From Echinometra lucunter (taxonomy: Eukaryota; Echinodermata; Echinoidea; Camarodonta; Echinometridae), in NCBI GenBank assembly GCA_029962745.1, contig CM057152.1:20221324-20285323 (forward strand): a stretch of 64,000 bases of DNA. The letters run 5' to 3'. The position numbers were made by a program, and so were the translations under genes. This document shows positions 1-11,422 of the stretch, piece by piece. The notes under the pieces were generated by a model, which saw only the letters and a program-made list of their open reading frames with translations, searched no databases and was not told the origin of the DNA. Numbering within the stretch: the first letter of the stretch is position 1; each line of letters opens with the position of its first letter.

Positions 1-902
1 TTTTTTATTTTATGATTGAATTTCCGAGCACATAAGTGGGTTTACAATAAACATACAATGCTTAACCTTGAAGCTCTGAGACGGTAAAAAATATGAGTCA
101 TTTGAGGTCAGTATTTCAGCAAGAAATCTACGTCATCCAGGAGACCACAACGAGTCTCAGATGATAACAGACAATAACATGCTATGATTATCGAATTAAT
201 TCATACTATAAAACTACAAACTTGACATAAATATATAGCGATTGCTAAGAAGCATGACTTACGTATGTGACTGACGTCATGATCAAATTTAGATCATGTG
301 ATCATCACATGCAGTATGCTCATCTGGATGAAGATGGCTTTTAATCCCTAGGCTGTTTGTTACTTGGAAGTTAGAGTAAAATGTAAAAGAAAATTCCCGG
401 TGATAGTCATTAGATGAAAAGAAAGCCAATCCATTCACGAAAATCTTTACTAAATTTTATTTCTTTGCAAGTAAAGTGAATTGAAAGAAAGACGTCAAGT
501 TGCGTCATTTTGCTGTCCAGAAGTATATACGCGTCTTAAAATGATCAGTAAAGAATATAATTCCAAGACGTTAGCACAATAACTGAGACTAAAAAGTGTT
601 TTGGGTGCATGCCCATCAATCGTTCATTCACAATTCATTGAGTTGAGAACCTGGATGAAATCCGTGCCAGAAAGGTTTCGAGTCAAGGATAACCGAGCAG
701 TCAAAGACATTAAAAGATCATACACGCGAAGTAAGCGGAGACAACAGACTGTGGAACCTCAAAGGTATTATTTATCATTTTGACATAGTCGTTAAAGAAG
801 GCCTATAGTTTCTTCATAGTTGTACTTCACTCTAAATTTAGATTAGAAAGTAAGCTAAGTTGACTTTTATTATAGACAACTCCAAAGTTAAATTAAGACA
901 TT
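1..902. other. non-coding, no supported gene
   Basis: I see no exon-like segment here. Stops are frequent in all frames, and the only open stretch (601-783) lacks an ATG start and any recognisable motif. A perfect CRE-type octamer TGACGTCA lies at 272-279. Confidence 0.6.
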
Positions 903-997
903 ATAATCAATGAGAGTGATTTCTAAATCAATTATATTATAATTTTTAATCGAATTTTTTAGTTGTCTCTGATTGAAATCTAAGAAATTGAGAGTGT
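903..997 (+). repeat. dispersed repeat, copy 1 (pair with 37902-37998)
   Basis: About 95 bp that align by eye with 37902-37998 in the same orientation at roughly 80% identity. Both contain TGATTTCTAAATC, TTATATTA, ATTTTTAAT and TCTAAG in the same order and spacing. No terminal repeats or open frame are visible, so the class is unknown. Confidence 0.6.
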
Positions 998-3718
998 TCA
1001 AAATGTAAGGAATACGCCAATGGAGGTAAGAATATTATTCCTACAAATATAATGCTTCAATTATCACAACTAGGGCAAATGAATAATTTGAGATTCTATG
1101 CCATTGTCGTCCGCTTTGCAACTTGTTTTTGCCGCCTTTTCGTCTGATTATCCAACTTGCATTTTCAAAAGTGAAATAACATTTAAACTAATAAATACTA
1201 ACAAAATTAGCATTTGAATGAATCTGTTTTGTTATTTTGACCTTTTTCACATCAGCCTGTTTGTGATGCTCTGTCCAAGTGCCACCTAAAGAGGTGTTGA
1301 TCTTTAGAGTTTCTATTATGTCCTGTCAGTTGACTTGACACGGAATAGCTGTTGCAATGTAGGTCAAGCCTCGGGCAAAATTTGTAGTTATTGAGAGTAG
1401 TCCTTTTAAAGGATGTGTATTAGAAAAGATTTTTAGGGCTACTGTATATAAACTGAACTGCTTACACATGCAGGGGTTCTGTACAGACCATGTAACGGAA
1501 AGGAAAATTATTACTCTTCTCTTTTCGGATCCAGACTACCTCATATTCCTGACGTAAATTGTACAAAGATGAAGTAAAACGAAGAAACTAATCCATGCTG
1601 CATCCAGCTGTATTGGCCAAAATCAAAGAAGTTTGTCTCTAGACCCTGATTTTCATTACCCCTGATCAATGGCTTGCTCTTTGTACCGATTGCGTCATGG
1701 GACTACATAACAGAGATTTCGTCACTTATCTTTATCTCTGTCTCGCACACTGACACTAATATTGACATATCCATTGTCGTCTTATCCACAAAAGTAACCA
1801 ATCAAAAATAATCAAAAATAAAACGTCAACGAAATTTGTTATCTTGTATTAATGTAGGGTGTTGAAGGGCACATCAGATTCTATTTTCGTTGTGCGTAAT
1901 TACTGTCCAGTTAAACCGCAGAAATTTCAAAAGGGCCTTCTCAAACGAATCTTTGGCGAGGAGACTAAATAAAAGCTATCGATTTTTTGACCATTAGGAA
2001 TCGGTCAGTAGATAAGAGAACATATAGCTGGACAATGGATGAGATTGCACCAGACATCCAGGGATCACATGACCTCAGTAACAAAACTGATCTATTTTAG
2101 GACGAACTTTATGATTGTGTTTGACGTCATAATAGTGACATAAAAAGTGACCATTAATGTATTAAGTATTCATCACGTGATCTCTTCTTTTCGAATCATG
2201 TGACAGTGAAAGCGATGGCTTTGCCTGAAATGACATCTTCCCAACAATGAATACGTGTCTGTCCAAACATTACTGAAAGTGATATTCATATTCTGAAAGC
2301 ACGGCAAAATTGTTGGTGTAAGATTTGTGAATAAAAACCTCCGTTTTAAAGGAAAATCGCTGCTTGTATGTCGATCATTTCAATGCATCCTATATTATCT
2401 AAAAATATTATTTGATATTTCGGACCGCTGAACATAACAGTAAGTACCATAACGCGTTTACAAAATTCAAATATATGAAAATAGAACAAAATCTGCAATC
2501 TTTATTTCCAATTTACAATGTAGACCATTGAAAATCCTGAAAGTGTGCTAGCGTGTTCAGATTATCAAGAAAAAAAACATTTTGAAATTTACTTATATTG
2601 TTGGATTTTACCCCTCCTTCCCGAAAGGTAGTAGAAATTATACCAACTTTGATACTATTTCACTCCATATACCTCAGTGAAGGACTTTCCATATTTTCTA
2701 GAAATAGGACATTTTTGATCAGTGGTGGATACTGCTTATGATGTCAAGAACCTCCACCCCCATTCTGTTTTGAAAGGAAAACAAAATACAATAATGGGTT
2801 TTTAGCTAAAGGGACTACCCTTATTATCCCCCCCCCCCTTCCCTCCTGGTCTTGGAAGGATTCCATCCTCATTTTGAGAAGAAAAAAAATAGCTGGATAC
2901 GTCTTTGTGAGAGCTGAGGGGGATGCCACTGGTCTTTCAACACATCGGAAATATCAGAACCATTAGAGATGTGATCCTGAGCTCATCCATGGGCCGTCTG
3001 ACCGCCATCCCAATACCATCAGTAGAATAGGGGCGTTTGGGGCGCCTGTAGTAAAGGGGCACATACCTTTTTTTAATGGAGAATAGAAATCCTCTCTTAA
3101 TAGGGTTTACTTCAGGTATTGATTGAATCCTCCTTGAACTGTTGTTTGTAATTACTCTGTTAAGACTGGAATTCACTATTGGGGGTGGATTTCTACTCCA
3201 AAGTGAACTATCTAGAAATACTCTTTAAAAATAATAAACGTTTCTATCCCAATGTATTTGCATGTATAGAGAGTGCACAAAAGTCCATCTTTCTGCTTGT
3301 ACGTTAGGTTTTTCTTTTTCAAATTACTTTTTTTTTTTGGGGGGGGGGGTTGCAAGCTTGACAATGTTTGGTGACAAACCAGGATGCATTTATGTGGACA
3401 TGACGAAGGGGTAAAAGATCTCCCGATGCATGCTACTGGTGTCATCCATGGGGTATGTACCTCTCGCTTGCTTGCAGCACCGTGGCCATCTCGAATCATC
3501 AGACAAGAGAGTAAAGCTGGAACGCATATGTTGCATAGCTGGGATGCCTTGGCAAGACCAGACCACAGGATGAAATACAATGATCATCCTCCTCCTCCTC
3601 ATCCTCCTCCTCGTCGTCTGCCATAGTGTTCTGACAGATATATGAAGAGAGAAAGAGAGAGATAAAGAAAGAGGGAAAGGAGACGTGTTTAAAAGTGATG
3701 TAGAGAGAAGAAGGAGGA
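998..3718. other. non-coding, no supported gene
   Basis: AT-rich sequence with short low-complexity patches: a C tract near 2829-2838 and a G tract near 3339-3350. A second TGACGTCA is at 2122-2129 and a TCACGTGA E-box at 2173-2180. Frames open on both strands at 3384-3626 overlap one another and lack any family motif, so I do not call them genes. Confidence 0.55.
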
Positions 3719-3804
3719 GGAGGAGAAGAAGAAGAAGAAGAAGAAGAAGAAGAAGAAGAAGAAGAAGAAGAAGAAGAAGAAGAAGAAGAAGAAGAAGAAG
3801 AAGA
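3719..3804 (+). repeat. (GAA)n microsatellite
   Basis: A nearly pure GAA/AAG run following a GGA-rich lead-in and ending in GATGAT. It produces poly-Ser, poly-Phe and poly-Glu artefact frames on the two strands. Confidence 0.95.
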
Positions 3805-6800
3805 TGATGATGAAGATGAAGAGAGAGAGATGAGGGGACGCGCAGGGAGGTAAAGAGAGGGTGAAATGCATGAGCAGTAGAATTTTAAACTGCAAAACAA
3901 CAGGAATTATTTGGTTGGTATAACAAATTTTAGTACAGTTGTGTCACACCCGAATTCAAATTACTGTCGCAATCAATGATGCACCAGATCATATACGAAT
4001 GAATTTTATTTTATAAATAGGAGCCCTTTGGACTGATAAATTGGGAGATATTATTTAAAGGCATTGGCTAACTTTGTGAGTAGCTGATTTAAAAAATTCT
4101 CAAACTAGGATGAAACATGTGTATGAGTACTTGTATTTGTACTCAAAAACCCTGAAACCAACCATAATTTAGAATGAAAAAGTGTAAGTTAGACGCAAAC
4201 GGCGATTTTATTATCCTTCGTCTCACGAGACAATCACTAAGAGGACCACTTTGCTCGAATTTGAAAATGCCGTTATGTGCCTCCCGCCGCGTGATTCGCC
4301 AATACACACAGTACGTTAGGTGAGTCATACGCGCATGCGCACTCCTTATGTCTATTCTGTGCAACCGACCCTCGTATAGTTTTCAAACATTGGTTCACAT
4401 TTTTTATATTTAAAAATAGTTCCTGTGGATATTATACTTTGAAACTTTCAGACTGGTATTTTTACACTATAACCCTTATGTTTATCCCATTTTCAAGTAA
4501 CAAAACAAGATTTTTTTAAATCATAACAATGTTAACCAATGTCTTTAATACTAGTACCTCGCAACCATAAACAAATCGCAAAGTCTCTATATCTTAAATG
4601 ATTCCTCGTATGCAAAAGTAATAATGTTATGGTTAATAAACCCAACCTAGTTATTTTAACCTTCTATTTGTGGAATGAATTTGTTTTGATACCAGTTTAA
4701 AAGTTCATTGTCTCGGCAAGAAGACCATTTCCTCTCCCAGGCTACCCTTTTCCGTTGACGTACATCTTGAAAACGGAAGGAAGGTGTGCTTGCATGAAAA
4801 CACAGTTATGTACGAATCAGAGACTGAACTCGCCGGCCTCTTTCGTGGTACAAATTCTTATAGTAAGCGAGAAAATCATATCATCATTTCTCATCAGTGA
4901 CAAGACAAGCCTGAAAGTGAAATAATCATACTGTATTCTTAATGGTAGGTCTGTAGAAATTGTTTATTGAATATTTGGAATTCTTCTGGGAAAGTGACAT
5001 ATTTTATATTTTAGGATGATTGTGCAATGCCCAATTATTGTTCATTTTATTTGTTTCGTCATCTTATTATTTGGTCTATTATTTTCATTGAAGAGATTCT
5101 TTACTCGAAGAGGAGGAAAATATCAGGAAAAGGATTTTTTTTCCTTCTAATTTTAGGTTGTGAACTTGAAAATGAAGACAGTTCCTTTTTTGCTCCTTTT
5201 CTTCTTTTTTCATTTTCATTTATTGTATTGTTGTTGTTGTTATTATTGATAAATCAAACAATTTACTGGAATACTTGTTATTTGAAATTATCATTGACAA
5301 AAGTTTGTAACCAGATACTGAATCAGTGATTCATTCCTAATTATCTAAGTCAATCAATAGCATTTACAAACATCTGTTCCATCCATGATCTGTTATCATT
5401 TATTTTCTCCGTTGTGTTCAAGTTTCCTTGACATTTATGCCTGGCAAAAAACGTGTGATATGCTATTCCTATCTCGCGGTTATTGTGAACTTTATATTCA
5501 ATTATTTGTTGTTACTGTTTTTTTTTTCATTTGGAACTGATATTTGAGAGAAATTCTCTCGTTTTTTGAAGTGAAAACATAATTTTGATAAATGTAGGCT
5601 CTGGTGGAAATTTGGAACCAAGTCCTTTTTACTGGATTTCAAATAACAATTAAGACGAGTATCGTTCAGACATGTAATATCGTTTGGCAATAATATGACG
5701 TTATAAATGGAGAAGAATGTTTCCGTGTATGTGTATATCCAACTCATGTAAAACTAATCAGCTAATGAAATTAAGTCAGTCAGGCATGGAATCATAGATA
5801 CTTCATATACGAGGACGAAGCGTGCATTGCCATTCTATTTCATTCTGTAAACTTTCCTGCATTATTATGGAAGTGAAACACGTAGAACTGAACAGGAAAC
5901 AACCTCTAACTTCAGTGCTACTTTTTAAAGTTTACATTAAAATTGAAAGTGCGATGAAAACAGTTAAAATAATAATGACTTTGGGGATTGTTCTGGGAAT
6001 TGATCCTCATCTGATCAGTTCATAGGACTTCCATGCAAGATGAATGAGCATAATTTGATTGAATTCTTGCATAAACCTATCTCCGTATCTTCATTCCAAA
6101 ATTATAAACAATGGCATTGTTTTGAAAAGGTATATTATAAAAGACCTGTCTACTAGTTTTGCCACTTTCTCGGCGTATACTAATGTATCGAGGGGATCAT
6201 ATTTTTATCAAATTAATTGAATATGATTGTAACAATAAAACAAGAAGATGCAAAACTTTAGAACAGTATTAGTTGATTTATCAGTAAGAATGCATATGAG
6301 ATGAAAATATGTATTAGGCGGAAAGGATTAATCCGAGCTTAAATCTTAAAATCTTGATCTTAAAATTCACATATTATGATGATTATAAACACCAACTGTA
6401 GGATTGATTTAACTTGTCTATTGTGTGTAGATGCGCCCTTCCTGGTCATAAAATCTGGTTTGAAGTTTTCATTTTCAACGTTCGAATAAAGTTTTTTTTT
6501 CATATTTGTAACAAGGTTCGTATAAAGATAGAGCGGAAATACATGCCGGTTGTGATTACAATTAAATATACAGTAGATGATTATTGTTGAAGTTACGTGC
6601 TTTGCTCCTTTTGCATGAGCAAACGAGGTCAACCTACCGGCCTTTACTTGGTTGACCCGTCAATTGTCACTGACAATTCATAGTCATATTGTGATAGTAC
6701 TTTCTACTGGCATGTGATAATATGGACAATATTCACGTTACAATGACGATGACCCATATCTTTATTTAGCCAACTCTACAAAAGGCTTTGCGTATCAGTT

Positions 6801-7043
6801 TCTTCTTAACTTCATACCACGAAAGGGCAGCCGTAAATATTTTCCCCAAAACATATTTATCATGTATAGTCGTTCGCATTATAGGCATCTTCATGAAATA
6901 TTGACTCGACTCATCCGTCATCGTCGACAGAGTGATCGATGGACTCATCGACCTAGTCGAAGCGAGGGTTCGTGATCAAAATATCTTTTCGCTCTGTTCG
7001 ATTCCTCTGCTTCAGCAGTGCCTCGAGTCATATTGTCACTTCA
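3805..7043. other. non-coding, no supported gene
   Basis: AT-rich intergenic or intronic sequence. Small open frames (for example 5027-5329 and 6360-6632) are poly-Phe/Leu or random in composition and lack splice signals or motifs. The only notable stretch is the CpG-containing cluster at 4200-4345, annotated separately. Confidence 0.55.
4200..4345. promoter_or_regulatory. promoter-like motif cluster (E2F/CCAAT/AP-1/NRF1-like)
   Basis: Within 60 bp there are TCCCGCC (4282-4288), GCCAAT (4298-4303), TGAGTCA (4321-4327) and the perfect palindrome GCGCATGCGC (4331-4340, the NRF1 core). The block has more CpG than its surroundings. A donor-like TTAG|GTGAGT occurs at 4316-4325. Together these could mark a promoter and first exon, but no ORF supports it; motif matches this short also arise by chance. 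Confidence 0.3.
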
Positions 7044-7195
7044 GGGCCCCGTTTCATATAGCTTGCTATCAGTAGTAACAACTGCCACATTTCTGTGACA
7101 AATTTGCTCTCAGCCCAATCAGATGCAAGGATTTCAGTAGCTTATAACAGTTATTGCAACTTGTTATTCATAACAAGTTTTATGAAACGGGGCCC
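7044..7195. mobile_element. MITE with GGGCCCCGTTTCATA terminal inverted repeats
   Basis: A 152-bp element bounded by AGGGCCCCGTTTCATA and its exact reverse complement. The interior carries CTCAGCCCAATCAGATG followed by CAAGGATTTCAGTAGC, which recurs in inverted orientation in the element at 44286-44415. No coding capacity. Target-site duplication is unclear. Confidence 0.85.
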
Positions 7196-7485
7196 TAAGA
7201 ATGCGTTAACAAATCTATGGAATCCTCTTGGAAGGTCTTTACTGACATCAGATCAGTGGTATTTTCTATCTTCATACCATTTTGGTATCAGATTGCAACG
7301 TTTCGGTTTGTTCTTCATTAGGAAGTCTGACGTCGGTCGTCACTCGCTGAACTTCCATCAGATTGAAAAATTATGGCCCAATTCGAGTGAATATCTGTGA
7401 CGTACAAAATGTATTTTTAATGAATATGATTAGGAACTCAAAAGGGTAATTCCGTTCCTATCTCTTTCTTTCTCCCCCTTCTTTC

Positions 7486-7520
7486 TCTCTCTCTCTCTCT
7501 TACTACCTCTCTTTTTCTCT
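7486..7520 (+). repeat. CT-rich microsatellite
   Basis: Short interrupted (CT)n tract within a pyrimidine-rich stretch. Confidence 0.8.
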
Positions 7521-7895
7521 TTGTTATCAGTTTTTACAGATCAATTTTTAACAGATCTGACTAATGAGTGAGAAGATAGATCAAGGATGGCGATTGTTAA
7601 TCTCTGAATAGAATTAGTGATATATGGATTTCCTCCTTCAATAACTGAATGCTTGACGAAGGGCGATCATTTAAATGAGATACATTCAATTTATGACACA
7701 TACATAACATACACTAAGATGCGTACTTGTATCGCCGACATTAATTTTGTATTAATTGGGGGAAAAACTCATGCATGCAGATTTCTAATAGACCAGTTCA
7801 CATATGTATCCAGATTCATAGATACACACTTTCCAGAACCTAAAGTTAAGAATAAATTTACTGCCAGCTTGTTATGAGAGGCTTTATACGCTATA

Positions 7896-8224
7896 CGTTG
7901 GCGTAAATCCCGGGGGGATGGGGGGGGGGGGGGGTATATGCCCACTTTTTCGAGGGGGGTGGGGTGTATAAATATCCTCCCCCTCTTAAGGAAGAAATGA
8001 TATTTTAATAAATCAATTAGTATTTTTTTTAATAATCTGTCATAAACGACCATCATATTTTAGAATTTATATTTGAAAATGCGATTAAAACCAGTAAAGT
8101 TGTTATTTTTGGCTCGCTCGCTTCAAAAATTAAAATGTGAGTAAGGGGGTCTGTGCGGGTGGGTGAGGGTGTGTGTTTATACTCGCGAGTGAGTTCGACA
8201 GAAAAAAAAATCGGCAAAAAAGCC
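7896..8224 (+). mobile_element. hAT-like non-autonomous element, 3'-truncated (GGCGTAAATCC family)
   Basis: It begins with CGTTGGCGTAAATCC, followed by a long G tract and a GGGGGTG-rich stretch. It then shares with the copy at 19681-20065 the blocks GAAGAAATGATATTTTAAT, CATAAACGACCATCATATTT, TTTTTGGCTCGCTCGCTTC and GAGTTCGACAG. The similarity stops after TCGGCAAAAAAG at about 8222. The C tract and the right GGATTTACGCC terminus are missing, so this copy is truncated. Confidence 0.8.
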
Positions 8225-9504
8225 TTTGACGCTTTAAGTCGAACAGTTTATTAGCTGTTACCAGCATGTCGGCGAAATCATTTGGGAAGCTGTACGATAG
8301 ATGGCTATTGGTAACAACTGCGGTAGAAGCATGCACTTAATGGGAATAATGTGAAGTATCCTGTGATTACTCTGAAAGTGTTCACACCTGACAACCCTTA
8401 CCTGATCTCTTCATGCAATTTATTATCTTTTCCATCCTTAGATTTTCTGAGAATTCGATGTCATTAAAATGATTTAGAGAGCAGTTTCCGGCTTCTCATT
8501 GAACGGAATCATTAATCATTATTCCATGCCATACAACACATAATGCCATGTAGGCATGTTAATTTACACTGGTGACGGAATATGAATTCGACTGTAGCAC
8601 CTTCAAGCTACATCCTTCCTTTAAAACTCGTTTTCATTGGACGAAAAATTGTTCTTTGTGTTATGGAATAAAAGTTGATGATTAAAATAAGTTTTTCCTA
8701 TGACTTAGCGAACTACGAGTATGTTCATGGCCTGCGCGAATACATTCCACTTACAGCTATAATACTATTACCCTCTTCTCCATTCTCCTTCACTCAGTAT
8801 GTGTGGCATAATTGTGTTTAGTACATAAAATTCCAGATTTCCTCCATTACCTCTCAAGGTGCAGCTTGTTCATTGTGAACTCAACATAGTGTTGTGTCAA
8901 ATACATTTTCCCATGATGTATCTTGAGTTAACCAATTTTAACCGGTTTTGAGCTTCTCTCTTTTCTCTCTTTTCATTAAAATTGACATGTTTCCAGGGTT
9001 TCCCATTCCTTATATTCACTTTATTGGAGTGTGTGTGTGTGTGTGGGGGGGGGGGGGGCTATAACCCTATATACGATGCATTATTTTCAGACTTCATTTG
9101 TCACTTTATTTGTACATTGTATAACAGGCAGATTTGCTATGGTATGACTATTATCATTCATTCTGTATTTACAAGACCATTCCTTGTATTTGATAAACTA
9201 CTCGGCTATCTTCTTAGTCAAATATTCACAACTTCAGATTACTTGAGCAATGATCGTCTTTGGAGTTCAAAAGGTCAGATGCCCTTGAAGAGGGATTGTC
9301 GTGGTCCAATATTAAAATCTCCTTTTCTGTCACACTAATCTGCTTGTGTAATGTGTTTATGATTGTATCTGTGGGTTTCTACCTGTCCAGTAATAAACTT
9401 CGGGGTATTTATTGACGTTCCCAATTTATATCTTGACAACCAAATTGCAGAGGGAATGATCCAAATGAAAGAAAGGACAAATAATGCTGCCTTCATGATG
9501 CCTG
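8225..9504. other. non-coding, no supported gene
   Basis: AT-rich sequence with a (GT)n(G)n tract at about 9030-9058. No exon-like segment was seen. Confidence 0.6.
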
Positions 9505-9770
9505 CACTCTTTGAAAAATGTGCCGGTTAGAACCTTTTTGTCCCGTATTTAGAACCTTCAGAAAAAGGGGTCCTATAAAGTGTTTTTTTTTTTTTTGTAT
9601 TTTCAAGAACCCCAAAAGGTTCCTTGCACAACCAATAATGGTTTTAAAGACCTTTCAGAACCCTTTAGAGAACCTTTGTAGATTATTAATGGTTCTTTGA
9701 AGAACCTCTAAAGGTTCCAAATGTGGGACAAGAAAATATTCTAATCAACACCATTTTTTTTCTAGGAGTG
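9505..9770. mobile_element. foldback element made of GGTTC/GAACC words
   Basis: The ends CACTCTTTGAAAAATG and CATTTTTTTTCTAGGAGTG are imperfect inverted repeats that continue inward through GTTAGAAC/ATTCTAATC. The interior is built of alternating AGAACCTTT and AAAGGTTC words. The right flank is TA and the left flank TG, compatible with a mutated TA target duplication. Its architecture parallels the GGTGCAA family. Confidence 0.7.
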
Positions 9771-11091
9771 TATGGCTCTCAGGCAAAAGGGAAAAGCCAT
9801 TCAAAATCTGCGTCGCATCGAGTCTTGAGAATGCGTGCAGGCCTCCTTAAATCCCTATCATATTCTGTATACCTCGAAGTGAGAGGGAGTGTATCCTGCA
9901 AACCATCAGTTTATTATATAAATACGTGTCTTCTTACCAAACTATATTTCCACTGGTTCGAACCAACAAGATAGTCCGATAGCGATGATCGCTCATCTAA
10001 AGTCTAAAGTCAGATTTCATGTCCCCGGTGCCACCCCTATATCTATTTAATTCTGTAATCATCGAATCCGGGCATATTATTCTAAAGGATTCGTCGAATC
10101 GGTGCCTGTTTCAATCGTTTCAGCTGGAGAGGTAATGCTTGAAATCTGACTGTTGGGATGATGATGATGATGATGGTGTGTTTATCACTAAAAATCTGTG
10201 CGTCAAGCCTAAATTACTGGTGGAAGAGTGGCTGGCTGGGATGCCCGATTCGGTCCTCTATTACCCTTATTTTTTTCTTTCCAGCTAATTCGGGCAAGCG
10301 TGTGAGAGCAATGACGTCATACTGACAGGCTTTTAGAGATCTAGTCAAGTATGGTTTGTCTATTTTTAGTCAGACACTCTAATCGATTGAATTGTATCAT
10401 TGTAAGAGCGTCATGTTGATGCCACGAGCTGAAGGTAAAAACATAAATCGTTTTACGTAATTCATCGATTTTTATGCAATCAGTTGCTCATTCCGAATGT
10501 TGTGCTATAGTGTTGGCTACTCGGCGTGATCAGACAGCCTTTAAATGGTCTTGCTCATCTTGAAAACCAGCCCCCCCCCCAAAAAAAAAAAAAAAAGAGT
10601 TAAGAGAGTGGGAGAAGCAAGAAAGAGGAAGAAACCCGACGAGAAACCGGTTAATAACAATAACCTTTTATCGGTTTGCCATTTTCAGGAATATAATTCC
10701 TTTCGATTTTTTAATGCTAACAAGCACAAGCAGAAGTGCAAATAGATGAGAGATGGAGAAAGGCTTATAAGATTTGAAAGAGAGAGAGAGAGAGAGGTGG
10801 GAGTAGAGATTAGAGGAGGTGGGTGGGGGATGCGTTGCTAGGTAAAGTGAATGATAACCGATTCTACCGAAGAAATTTATCCAAAATGGTTATAATCTGA
10901 ATATAGTGGGAGTTTATAGGGTATGTAATATCTTTTTCTCTAGAAGGATAGAAGGCATAACAAACAATAACTTTATATTTCGATTATTTTTTTTTGGGGG
11001 GGGTGGTAAAATTGTCATATCTTTCATTGTAGTCTGATAAAGTTGATATAGAGGCCATTATTAAAGGTATTTTAGTTATTTTTCTTCTCTA
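9771..11091. other. non-coding, no supported gene
   Basis: Contains a short ATG repeat near 10160, a C-then-A tract at about 10571-10595 and a GA tract at 10779-10797. TGACGTCA is at 10312-10319. No exon candidate. Confidence 0.6.
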
Positions 11092-11420
11092 CACATTAAG
11101 AAAAAAAAGTTCATTTTGCGCCCTTTAAATGTAACACTGGGAGCTCCTTTATGGGTACAACTTTGCACCCTAAGAAACATTTTGCACCTTTAAGGGTGCA
11201 GTGAGCTACATTTTGCACCCTTAACGGTGTAGAGTTGTACCTTTTAGGGGAGGTGCAAATTTGCACCCTTTTGAATGCAAAAATTTCTGCACCCTGAGAG
11301 GTGCAAACTTGCACCTTTTAGGGTGCAGACGGGTATTTCCGGGTGTAAACAAGTACGAAAGCGTACATCTTTGCACCTTTTTCATTTAGGGTGCAAAATT
11401 GAACCCTTTTTCTTAGTGGG
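11092..11420. mobile_element. GGTGCAA foldback element, copy A
   Basis: Bounded by CACATTAAGAAAAAA and TTTTTCTTAGTGGG and flanked on both sides by the dinucleotide TA (11090-11091, 11421-11422). The interior is an irregular string of GGTGCAA and TTGCACC words, including TGTAACACTGGGAGC near the left end, which matches the other copies. No ORF of its own. TA duplication and short TIRs suggest a Tc1/mariner-mobilised MITE. Confidence 0.85.
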
Positions 11421-11422
11421 TA

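Noticed and set aside
3499..3900. 133-codon minus-strand frame with a poly-Ser tract
   Set aside because: It is generated by the (GAA)n tract; the flanking residues show no motif.
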